Of a DNA stretch of 64,000 bases, positions 1-7,169 are shown in pieces (positions within the stretch are counted from its first letter, which is position 1; every line of letters begins with the position of its first letter). Location of the stretch: positions 28,242 to 92,241 of the forward strand of contig JAZOLG010000031.1 in NCBI GenBank assembly GCA_045652765.1, in the 5' to 3' direction. This DNA comes from UBA1231 sp045652765. Its GTDB lineage: Bacteria; Bacillota_I; Bacilli_A; ML615J-28; CAG-313. The notes beneath the pieces were generated by a model that was given only the letters and a program-made list of their open reading frames with translations, ran no database searches and was not told the origin of the DNA. Both the position numbers and the translations under genes were made by a program.

Positions 1-669
1 AATGGCGAAAACATTGCTCACGGTAAAGGAATAAATGAGAGATATTATAAATTTTTAATTAATCAAAATATTGATATTGTAACTTTAGGTAATCATGCTT
101 TTAGAAATAAAAATATCTTTCAATTTATTGATGATGCAAAAAAATTAGTACGACCAATTAATTTCCCTGAACCAATGCCTGGAAATGATTATGTAACAGT
201 TAATTATAATGGAATAACTATTACAGTCTTTCAAGTATTAGGTACTGTATTTATGAGTGAAGGAAATCAAAATCCATTTCACAAAGCAGAAGAAATACTA
301 AATAAAGTTAAAAGTGACATTTTCATTTGTGATTTTCATGGAGAAACAACAAGTGAAAAATTAGCATTTGGGTTATATTTTGATGGTAGAATCCATATAA
401 TTTATGGAACTCATACTCATGTGCAAACCAACGATGCTCATATTTTACCTAAAGGTAGTTTCTATGTTACTGATGCGGGTATGACTGGACCGTTAGATGG
501 TGTAATTGGTGTTGAAGAACAACCTGTTATACATCAGTATTTGACAGGTGAACACATTAGACATTTACCAAAACTAACAGGTCGAAAACAATTAAATGCC
601 ATAATGGTAGAAATTAATGAAAAAACGCATAAAGTGACAAAATATTGCAATATTAATATAGTACAATAG
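1..669 (+). CDS. ymdB: YmdB-family metallophosphoesterase (2',3'-cNMP phosphodiesterase), 5' end outside the window
   Basis: The reading frame is open from base 1, so only the C-terminal 222 residues are present; roughly the first 35-40 are missing. Visible family motifs are NGEN at the very start, GNH around residue 30, and THTHVQT followed by GMTGP near the end, which together supply the dinuclear metal site of the YmdB/TIGR00282 family. B. subtilis YmdB hydrolyses 2',3'-cyclic nucleotides and affects biofilm and sporulation decisions; its gene lies between rny and spoVS. Here spoVS also follows directly, which supports orthology. An inverted repeat directly follows the TAG stop. The first Met visible at 175 is internal and not a start. 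Confidence 0.93.
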   Translation, partial: NGENIAHGKGINERYYKFLINQNIDIVTLGNHAFRNKNIFQFIDDAKKLVRPINFPEPMPGNDYVTVNYNGITITVFQVLGTVFMSEGNQNPFHKAEEILNKVKSDIFICDFHGETTSEKLAFGLYFDGRIHIIYGTHTHVQTNDAHILPKGSFYVTDAGMTGPLDGVIGVEEQPVIHQYLTGEHIRHLPKLTGRKQLNAIMVEINEKTHKVTKYCNINIVQ

Positions 670-702
670 TTCTGGATAATCATCTTCCAAGATTATCTAG
701 AA
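670..702 (+). promoter_or_regulatory. Intercistronic hairpin between ymdB and spoVS
   Basis: A 12-bp inverted repeat (arms 670-681 and 691-702, one G-T wobble, 9-nt loop) begins at the base after the ymdB stop and ends just before the spoVS Shine-Dalgarno (AGGAGG, 705-710). It has no T-run, so it does not look like an intrinsic terminator. It could be an mRNA-stabilising or processing element, or a control of spoVS translation; that role is inference. Confidence 0.5.
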
Positions 703-721
703 GTAGGAGGATATATTAAAA

Positions 722-985
722 ATGGAAGTATTAAAAGTTTCATCAAAATCAAACCCAAATTCTGTTGCAGGGGCACTAGCAAATGCTTTTCGAGAACAGT
801 CAACAGTTGAAATTCAAGCTATTGGAGCAGGATCATTAAATCAAGCAGTTAAAGCAATTGCGATTGCAAGAGGATATGTAGCTCCATCAGGAAAAGACCT
901 AGTATGCATACCTGCCTTTTCTGATATAGTAATTGAAGGTGAAGAAAGAACAGCGATTAAGTTGATCGTTGAAACAAGAAAATAA
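722..985 (+). CDS. spoVS: Stage V sporulation protein S
   Basis: This 87-residue protein is nearly full-match SpoVS/Alba-like: it opens with MEVLKVSSKSNPNSVAGAL and has the conserved GAGSLNQAVKAIAIARG and FSDI..EGEERTAIKL segments. SpoVS is a small nucleic-acid-binding-like protein needed for coat assembly and spore-core dehydration in B. subtilis, although homologues also occur in non-sporulators. AGGAGG lies 11 nt before the ATG. The gene follows ymdB as in Bacillus and ends at a strong terminator hairpin. Confidence 0.97.
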   Translation: MEVLKVSSKSNPNSVAGALANAFREQSTVEIQAIGAGSLNQAVKAIAIARGYVAPSGKDLVCIPAFSDIVIEGEERTAIKLIVETRK

Positions 986-990
986 AAATT

Positions 991-1032
991 ATAGTTGGTT
1001 TGCTCATAAAATGAGTGTACCAACTATTTTTT
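991..1032 (+). terminator. Intrinsic terminator after spoVS
   Basis: A 9-bp stem (ATAGTTGGT with ACCAACTAT) continues into a second helix (GCTCAT with ATGAGT) and is followed by six Ts. It separates spoVS from the acetyltransferase gene, whose Shine-Dalgarno begins a few bases later. Confidence 0.85.
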
Positions 1033-1046
1033 ATAAAGGAGAATGT

Positions 1047-1595
1047 ATGTTACCAACTATATTTACAGAAAGATTAATAATAAGAAACATTACTCTAAAT
1101 GATGCTAGTGATATGTATGAATATGCTCAAACATCACTTGTTGGTCCTGTTGCAGGCTGGCATCCACATAAATCTCTTGCAGAAACAAAAGCTATTATAA
1201 ATATGTTTTTAGGATATCAAGCTAAAGGAGCATTAGGTGTATATGCAATTGTTTTAAAAAAAGAAAATAAAATGATTGGAACTATTGAATTATTCAATTA
1301 CATTAGAGATTTTAAGGCTGAACTTGGATATGCTCTTAATCCTAAGTTTTGGGGTCATGGATATGTGCCTGAGGCCGCAGAAGCAATTCTAGCATGGGGA
1401 TTTGATGAACTAAATCTAAAAAGAATTGAAGTTAATTTATTTACTGATAATTATCAATCAGAAAGAGTATGTCAAAAATTAGGAATGACATATGAAGGAT
1501 TAATTCGTAATGGTTATCTAAGATATGATGGATTAATCTTTGATGAAAAAAAATATAGTATTACTGACAAAGAATATTATAAAACCAGATACTAA
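1047..1595 (+). CDS. GNAT-family N-acetyltransferase, RimJ/RimL type
   Basis: This 182-residue protein begins with the typical TERLIIRN strand. It carries the acetyl-CoA loop region ELGYALNPKFWGHGYVPEA around residues 93-115 and the late NYQSERVCQKLGMTYEGLIR motif of RimJ/RimL-like acetyltransferases. Such enzymes acetylate protein N-termini or small amines; the substrate cannot be read from the sequence. I use the ATG at 1047 because AAAGGAG lies about 8 nt upstream; an in-frame Met at 969 would overlap spoVS and the terminator. No clear terminator separates it from miaB. Confidence 0.88.
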   Translation: MLPTIFTERLIIRNITLNDASDMYEYAQTSLVGPVAGWHPHKSLAETKAIINMFLGYQAKGALGVYAIVLKKENKMIGTIELFNYIRDFKAELGYALNPKFWGHGYVPEAAEAILAWGFDELNLKRIEVNLFTDNYQSERVCQKLGMTYEGLIRNGYLRYDGLIFDEKKYSITDKEYYKTRY

Positions 1596-1609
1596 TTATT
1601 GGTAATAAT

Positions 1610-1638
1610 TTGAAAAAGTAGTAAGAATATGGTATAAT
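1610..1638 (+). promoter_or_regulatory. Promoter of miaB
   Basis: TTGAAA (1610-1615) and TATAAT (1633-1638) are separated by exactly 17 bp. The expected transcription start, 7 nt after the -10, is about 1645, which is the A of an in-frame ATG. The miaB transcript would then have no leader. Confidence 0.7.
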
Positions 1639-1644
1639 ATGGTT

Positions 1645-3075
1645 ATGAAGAAAGAATACGGAATAAACAACAAACCAAACTTGAATCTAGCAAGAAAAAG
1701 ACTAGGTAAAGAAATAAAAATTATTGATTTTGAAATAGAACAAAAATATGCAAATATTGGTATCGGCAAAACGTATATGATTAAAACATATGGCTGTCAA
1801 GGTAACTTATCTGATAGTGGTAAAATGGCTGGAATTTTAGAAGAACTTGGTTTTAAACGCGTTGAAGAAGAAATCCAAGCTGATTTTATTTTATTTAATA
1901 CATGTGCTATTCGTGAAAATGCTGAAAATCGTATTTTTGGAGAACTTGGAAGAATAAAAAAAATTAAAAAACAACATCCTGAATTAATTATAGGTATTTG
2001 TGGATGCATGATGCAAGAAGAGGCCACAATTGAAAAAATTCAAAAAAAATGTCCTCATGTCGATGTAATATTTGGAACACATAATATTGTAAAATTACCA
2101 GAATATTTATACATCGCATTAAATAATCAAAAAGCTTTGGAAGTAATGTCCGTCGAAGGTGATATTTATGAAAATATCCCAAATGTACGTGATCATAAAT
2201 ATAAAGCTTGGGTTGATATAATGTATGGTTGTGATGAATTTTGTACATATTGCATAGTTCCATATACTCGCGGTAAAGAACGTTCAAGAAGACCTGAAGA
2301 TATTATAAAAGAAGTTCAATCTCTTGCTGATATGGGATATCAAGAAGTAACATTACTAGGACAAAATGTTGATGCATATGGAAATGATTTAAATATTGAC
2401 TATAAATTTTCTGATTTATTAGTTGATTTAAATAAAATCAATATTCCTCGAATCAGATTTACAACAAGTCATCCACGTGATTTCGATGAGAAAACAATTT
2501 CAGCAATGGCTTTAGGTGGAAATATTATGCCTCATTTACATTTACCAGTTCAATCTGGAAATGATGAGGTTTTAAAGAGAATGAATCGTAAATACACTAG
2601 TGGAGAATACATTTCAAAAATGAATAAGTTAAAAGAACAAGTTCCTGGAATTAGTATTACAACAGATATTATAGTTGCTTTCCCTGGTGAAACGGAAGAA
2701 CAATTTCAAGATACATTGAAACTTGTAGAAACAATTGAATTTGAAGGAGCATTTACATTTATTTATTCGCCTAGAATTGGAACTCCAGCTGCTAAATATC
2801 CAAATCCTTTAACTGAGGATGAAAAGAAACAAAGACTTTTAACACTAAATAAAAAAATTAATGAATATACTTTAAAAGGAAATAAACGTTTTGAAGGAGA
2901 AGTTGTTGATGTTTTAGTTGATGGATTTAGCAAAACTGACCCGGATATGTTAACTGGATACACATCACATAATAAGTTAATTAATTTTAAAGGCACAGAA
3001 GAGTTAATTGGTAAAATTGTTAAAGTTAAGGTTAAAAAATCTTTTACTTGGCATTTATTAGGAGAATTAGTATAA
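1645..3075 (+). CDS. miaB: tRNA-2-methylthio-N6-dimethylallyladenosine synthase MiaB
   Basis: MiaB is a radical-SAM methylthiotransferase that adds the ms2 group to i6A37 of tRNAs reading UNN codons. From the 1645 start (476 aa) it shows the N-terminal UPF0004 domain with its three cluster cysteines (YGCQ, NTCAIRE, GICGC). The radical-SAM CxxxCxxC is at C196, C200 and C203 in MYGCDEFCTYC, and a TRAM domain closes the protein. Bacillus orthologues have a comparable N-terminal extension. The in-frame ATG at 1639 overlaps the predicted transcription start region; 1645 coincides with the predicted +1. No Shine-Dalgarno is visible. cotE follows, as in B. subtilis, though ymcA is absent. Confidence 0.95.
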   Translation: MKKEYGINNKPNLNLARKRLGKEIKIIDFEIEQKYANIGIGKTYMIKTYGCQGNLSDSGKMAGILEELGFKRVEEEIQADFILFNTCAIRENAENRIFGELGRIKKIKKQHPELIIGICGCMMQEEATIEKIQKKCPHVDVIFGTHNIVKLPEYLYIALNNQKALEVMSVEGDIYENIPNVRDHKYKAWVDIMYGCDEFCTYCIVPYTRGKERSRRPEDIIKEVQSLADMGYQEVTLLGQNVDAYGNDLNIDYKFSDLLVDLNKINIPRIRFTTSHPRDFDEKTISAMALGGNIMPHLHLPVQSGNDEVLKRMNRKYTSGEYISKMNKLKEQVPGISITTDIIVAFPGETEEQFQDTLKLVETIEFEGAFTFIYSPRIGTPAAKYPNPLTEDEKKQRLLTLNKKINEYTLKGNKRFEGEVVDVLVDGFSKTDPDMLTGYTSHNKLINFKGTEELIGKIVKVKVKKSFTWHLLGELV

Positions 3076-3102
3076 AAGCGCATAATGCGCTTTTATTTTT
3101 TT
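3072..3102 (+). terminator. Intrinsic terminator after miaB
   Basis: A perfect 10-bp stem (ATAAAAGCGC with GCGCTTTTAT), a 4-nt loop and a T-run start inside the miaB stop codon. cotE therefore probably has its own, likely sporulation-specific, promoter, although I could not identify one with confidence. Confidence 0.85.
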
Positions 3103-3151
3103 GTGTCAAAAAAGCTTCATAATGAATATATTGTATTGAGGAGGGATAACC

Positions 3152-3664
3152 ATGAGCGAAATTCGCGAAATTATGACTAAAGCTGTTATTGCCAAAGGAA
3201 GAAAATGTTTTAGATTAAATCAAACAATACCACTAGATGATGAAGCAGGTAATGTGCTTGGATGTTGGGTTATAAATCATACAACTGATAGCGTATTGGG
3301 TTTGAATTCTACTGAAGTGTGTGGATCGTTTGATGTAAATATTTGGTATGCTAATCCAGATAATACAGCAACTAAAATAGCTGAAGCTTCAATTAATTAT
3401 AAAGAAAATATTAAAACTAGAGAAATTTCGTGTGATAATGTAACACGTAATTCAGAAGTTCAAATAAAAATACTACAAAATCCTACTTGTACAAATGCCC
3501 GCATTACAGAAAATGGAATTGAATTAGAAATCATTTTTGAATTACTAGTTGAAGTTATTGGCGAAACAAAAATAATGGTTACAGTTTTTACATGTCAAGA
3601 AACATTTGATCCAATTGATGATTTTGAAAACGAGATTAATGAAGACTTTATTAGAGAAATGTAG
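3152..3664 (+). CDS. cotE: Outer spore coat morphogenetic protein CotE
   Basis: This 170-residue protein starts MSEIREIMTKAVIAKGRK, the hallmark N-terminus of CotE. It keeps the family order: a WVINH strand, a DVNIWY strand, a mid-region with QNPTC, the EVIGETKIMV strand and an acidic C-terminal tail. CotE directs assembly of the outer spore coat around the SpoIVA-based inner layers in the mother cell. Position right after miaB matches Bacillus. GAGGAGGG lies about 8 nt before the ATG. A LysM/Tyr-rich coat-like gene follows 6 nt later, making a likely two-gene coat operon. Confidence 0.93.
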   Translation: MSEIREIMTKAVIAKGRKCFRLNQTIPLDDEAGNVLGCWVINHTTDSVLGLNSTEVCGSFDVNIWYANPDNTATKIAEASINYKENIKTREISCDNVTRNSEVQIKILQNPTCTNARITENGIELEIIFELLVEVIGETKIMVTVFTCQETFDPIDDFENEINEDFIREM

Positions 3665-3670
3665 GTTAGT

Positions 3671-4042
3671 ATGATGTATATCCATGTTGTTAAACCAGGA
3701 GAAAATTTAGATATAATTGCAAAACAATATAATTTATCCATAAATGAAATTAAACGCATCAATCCCCATTTCCGCTCATGGGAACATCTTGCTCCAGGAG
3801 CAAGGATTAGAATGCCTGAAATACCGGAGTATGTAAAAGATGAAATTGATGAAATCGATCCATTTATTGAAGATTATTATCCAAAAATAAATATTGAGGA
3901 AATACTAGCAAATAATAAAGAATCTGCAGAGGTTACAAAAGAAAAAGAAAAGGAATCCAAAAAGCCTCAAATAAAACCTAACTATTATTATTATCATCCA
4001 TATTACGGATATTACAATTATTATTATCAAAGAAAAAGATAA
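3671..4042 (+). CDS. SafA-like LysM protein with Tyr-rich tail (probable spore coat protein)
   Basis: The 123-residue protein has an N-terminal LysM domain (about residues 3-50, with PGENLDIIAKQYNLS and LAPGARIRMP). An acidic/charged linker follows, then a tail from about residue 100 that is almost half tyrosine (YYYYHPYYGYYNYYYQ). LysM plus a low-complexity aromatic tail recalls SafA, which attaches to the spore cortex interface and recruits inner-coat proteins, but SafA in Bacillus is about three times longer. Translation follows cotE by 6 nt with no strong Shine-Dalgarno, suggesting coupling; Met1 or Met2 could be used. The coat role is inferred from domains and context. Confidence 0.75.
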   Translation: MMYIHVVKPGENLDIIAKQYNLSINEIKRINPHFRSWEHLAPGARIRMPEIPEYVKDEIDEIDPFIEDYYPKINIEEILANNKESAEVTKEKEKESKKPQIKPNYYYYHPYYGYYNYYYQRKR

Positions 4043-4070
4043 ACGAGCTTAATGCTCGTTTATCTTTTTT
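4035..4070 (+). terminator. Intrinsic terminator ending the cotE operon
   Basis: AAAGATAAACGAGC pairs with GCTCGTTTATCTTT (14 bp) and runs into Ts. The left arm overlaps the last codons of the upstream gene. Confidence 0.9.
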
Positions 4071-4077
4071 AATATTG

Positions 4078-4106
4078 TTTACAATAATGATTAAAAATGG
4101 TATAAT
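4078..4106 (+). promoter_or_regulatory. Promoter of the CDF transporter gene
   Basis: TTTACA (4078-4083), a 17-bp spacer and TATAAT (4101-4106) are followed by a GAGG Shine-Dalgarno and ATG at 4127. Confidence 0.7.
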
Positions 4107-4126
4107 ATATAAATGAGGTTATTGAT

Positions 4127-5302
4127 ATGAGAAAAATATTATTAAAATTATTTGTTAAAAATTATCAAGATACAAATAATACAGCAGTTCGAGCTAAATA
4201 TGGTATTTTATCTGGAATTGTTGGAATTATTGTTAATCTAATACTATGTTCAATTAAAATAGTAGCTGGGATTTTGAGTGGCAGTGTATCTATTCTAGCT
4301 GATGGTATTAATAATTTATCTGATGCTGGTACATCAATTGTTACAATGGTTGGGTTTAAACTTTCTTCAGCTCCTGCTGATGAGAAGCATCCATTTGGAC
4401 ACGAAAGAATTGAATACATTAGTGCGATGATTATTTCAATACTAATTATTGTAATTGGATTTTCATTATTTAGAACATCTGTTGAGAAAATCATTAATCC
4501 AACACCAATTGAGATTGATTATTATTTGTTCATTATCTTGGGTATTGGTATTTTGTTTAAGTTATGGCAAGGATTATTTAATCGTGGACTTGGAAAAATG
4601 ATCAATTCGCCTGCTTTGCTTGCTACTTCCCAAGACAGTATTAATGATGTGATTTCAACAAGTGCAGTTATAATTGGAATAGTTATATCATTAGTTTTCA
4701 ATATTAATGTTGATGGCTATGTTGGATTATTAGTTTCATTGTTTATTTTTAAATCTGGTTATGATTTAGTAAAAGATGCTGCTTCACCTTTAATTGGGGT
4801 TAATCCCACTGATGAAGAAATCCAAGAAGTTACTAATAAAATACTGTCATATGATGGTGTTCTAGGCATTCACGATTTAGTTTTTCATTCATATGGACCT
4901 AGTAAGAAATTTATTACAGCCCATGTCGAAGTTGATGCTAATTCAGATTTCCTAGCTTGCCATGATGTAATGGATAATATTGAGAAAGAATTTAAAAATG
5001 AGCTTAATATTGATTTAGTTATTCATATGGATCCAATTGATATAAGTAATCCTGAGACAATCATTATTAAAACTATGGTATTGGATATTATTAAAAATTA
5101 CGATGATAAATTTACAATGCATGATTTTAGAGTAGTGCATGGTAATACACATACTAACGTATTATTTGATCTAGTGATTCCATATAATTATCCAATAACA
5201 ATTCATCAATTAAAACAAGAAATAACTGAATTAATAAAAATTCAAAACAATAAGTTAGAAGTAATTATTACTGTTGATCAAATGTATGATCGTAATAAAT
5301 AA
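4127..5302 (+). CDS. Cation diffusion facilitator transporter, probable Mn2+ efflux (MntE/MneP-like)
   Basis: CDF transporters export divalent metal ions in exchange for protons across the cytoplasmic membrane. This 391-residue protein has the membrane domain in roughly residues 25-210 and the HPFGHERIEYISA loop. Its metal-site motifs are N62xxxD66 in TM2 and D170xxxD174 in TM5, an N-D-D-D set reported for manganese-type CDFs rather than the histidine-containing zinc set. The cytoplasmic C-terminal part is long, with a second ferredoxin-like-looking half (residues 300-391) beyond the usual single domain. Manganese specificity is inferred from these residues. It stands alone between a terminator and the ABC exporter genes. 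Confidence 0.85.
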   Translation: MRKILLKLFVKNYQDTNNTAVRAKYGILSGIVGIIVNLILCSIKIVAGILSGSVSILADGINNLSDAGTSIVTMVGFKLSSAPADEKHPFGHERIEYISAMIISILIIVIGFSLFRTSVEKIINPTPIEIDYYLFIILGIGILFKLWQGLFNRGLGKMINSPALLATSQDSINDVISTSAVIIGIVISLVFNINVDGYVGLLVSLFIFKSGYDLVKDAASPLIGVNPTDEEIQEVTNKILSYDGVLGIHDLVFHSYGPSKKFITAHVEVDANSDFLACHDVMDNIEKEFKNELNIDLVIHMDPIDISNPETIIIKTMVLDIIKNYDDKFTMHDFRVVHGNTHTNVLFDLVIPYNYPITIHQLKQEITELIKIQNNKLEVIITVDQMYDRNK

Positions 5303-5321
5303 CTAAAGAAAGGAGAAACAT

Positions 5322-7169
5322 ATGGAAAAACGTATTTCTAAAATAGGATATAAATATTTAGGGAAAATGTTGATGAAATATTTGCCATTAATAATAATTA
5401 TTATGTTATTATCAGGTGTTGATTCATTTGCGTATACATATGTTCCTTTATTTATTCAGTTTATATTTTCAGTATTATCTGATCCAATTCCATCATCAAA
5501 TTTACCAAGCTGGGTAACAGATTTGTTTATGAGAGGAAATGAAACCGTAAAAATTGTAATATATGCAGCTGTTGGTTTAGCAATGTATCAATTATTACGA
5601 GGAATGTTAAAATTCATATCAGGTATATATCGACAAACAATAGGTCAAACTATTTCAAGAGATATTAGAAAATCACTATATGAACATATTCAAACATTGC
5701 CATATAGTTATCATAACAATTCTGATATTGGTGATTTAATCCAAAGATGCACATCAGATATTGATGTAATTCAAAATTTTTTGTGTCAACAATTACCAGA
5801 AATTATTTCTGTTTTCGCAATATTATTTTCATCTCTATATCAAATGTCTAGAATTAATGGTGAATTAACGTTAGTTTCAACTATTATTATACCTGTTGCA
5901 TTTACTAGCTCATTTATTTATTGCCGTTATGTAGAAAATAAATATGAAAAAATTGAAGAATGTGAAGCGGACTTAATGACAATAATGCAAGAAAACATTG
6001 GAAATGTTCGAGTTGTTAAAGCTTTCGCAAATGAATATTATGAATTAAAACGTTTTGAAAAACAAAATCGTGAATATGCAACTAAGAATTTAAGATTACA
6101 AAAAACATCGGCTTTATTTTGGGGTATTGGAGATGCAACAACGATGGCTCAATTGATGTTGACAATGTTAGTATCAATTAGCTTGGTAAGAAAAGGTGAT
6201 CCTTCCATGAGTATTGCTAATATTACAGCTACAATAACTTTAGTAGGTTCTTATATATGGCCAGTTAGAGGTCTTGGAAGAATGATTGCTGATATGGGTA
6301 AATGTTCGGTATCTGGTGGAAGAATTAAAGAAATTTTAGATAAGGATTCAGAATTTAATATTGATGGTGAATATGAGCCAAATATAAAAGGTGGAATTAC
6401 ATTTGAAAATGTAAGCTTTAAATTTGATGATGCTAATAATATTTTATTGAAAAATCTGAATTTAAAAATTAAACCTGGTGAGACTATAGCTATTGTTGGT
6501 AAAACTGGAAGTGGTAAAAGTACCATAGCTAAGATTCTAACTAGACTTATGGATTATCAAGATGGTGTGATTTTGATAGATGATGTTCCACTTAGAAATA
6601 TTAAAAAACAATATTTACGTAGTCAAATTGGTTTAATATTGCAAGATACTTTCTTGTATTCAAGAACAGTGTTTGAAAATATTGCAATTACTAAGCCAGA
6701 TGTTTCAATGGAAAAGGTTGTAGATGTTGCAAAAACATCAGCGGTACATCAAGATATTGTTAACTTTGAAAAGGGTTATGACACTATTGTAGGAGAAAAA
6801 GGTGCAACTTTATCTGGAGGACAAAAACAAAGAGTTGCAATTGCCAGAATGTTGTTAAAAGATAAGCCTATTGTAATATTTGATGATTCACTTAGTGCTG
6901 TAGATACTGAAACTGATCGACTAATTCGAAAAGCTTTAAAAGAAACAAATATTAAATCAACTGTAATTATAATAACACATCGAATAACTACTGCTAAACA
7001 AGCTGATCGAATTGTGGTATTAGATAATGAAACAATTAGTGATGTTGGAACTCATAATGAATTAGCTAATCGTCCTGGATTATATAAGAAAATGTGGGAT
7101 ATTCAAAAGAAGTTAGAAGAAGAATTTATCAAAATTCTTGGTGAGGAGGTGACATCAAATGAACAATAA
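5322..7169 (+). CDS. ABC exporter half-transporter, subunit with degenerate catalytic site
   Basis: This 615-residue polypeptide has an N-terminal exporter membrane domain (about six helices, residues 15-330) fused to an ATPase domain. Walker A is GKTGSGKST (393-401) and the signature LSGGQ (497-501) is canonical. In the Walker B region the catalytic glutamate is replaced by aspartate (FDD, D522). This matches the non-catalytic half of heterodimeric exporters such as BmrCD or TM287/288. The partner gene overlaps its 3' end by 11 nt. Substrate (drug, lipid or peptide) is unknown. AAAGGAG lies 7 nt before the ATG. Confidence 0.9.
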   Translation: MEKRISKIGYKYLGKMLMKYLPLIIIIMLLSGVDSFAYTYVPLFIQFIFSVLSDPIPSSNLPSWVTDLFMRGNETVKIVIYAAVGLAMYQLLRGMLKFISGIYRQTIGQTISRDIRKSLYEHIQTLPYSYHNNSDIGDLIQRCTSDIDVIQNFLCQQLPEIISVFAILFSSLYQMSRINGELTLVSTIIIPVAFTSSFIYCRYVENKYEKIEECEADLMTIMQENIGNVRVVKAFANEYYELKRFEKQNREYATKNLRLQKTSALFWGIGDATTMAQLMLTMLVSISLVRKGDPSMSIANITATITLVGSYIWPVRGLGRMIADMGKCSVSGGRIKEILDKDSEFNIDGEYEPNIKGGITFENVSFKFDDANNILLKNLNLKIKPGETIAIVGKTGSGKSTIAKILTRLMDYQDGVILIDDVPLRNIKKQYLRSQIGLILQDTFLYSRTVFENIAITKPDVSMEKVVDVAKTSAVHQDIVNFEKGYDTIVGEKGATLSGGQKQRVAIARMLLKDKPIVIFDDSLSAVDTETDRLIRKALKETNIKSTVIIITHRITTAKQADRIVVLDNETISDVGTHNELANRPGLYKKMWDIQKKLEEEFIKILGEEVTSNEQ

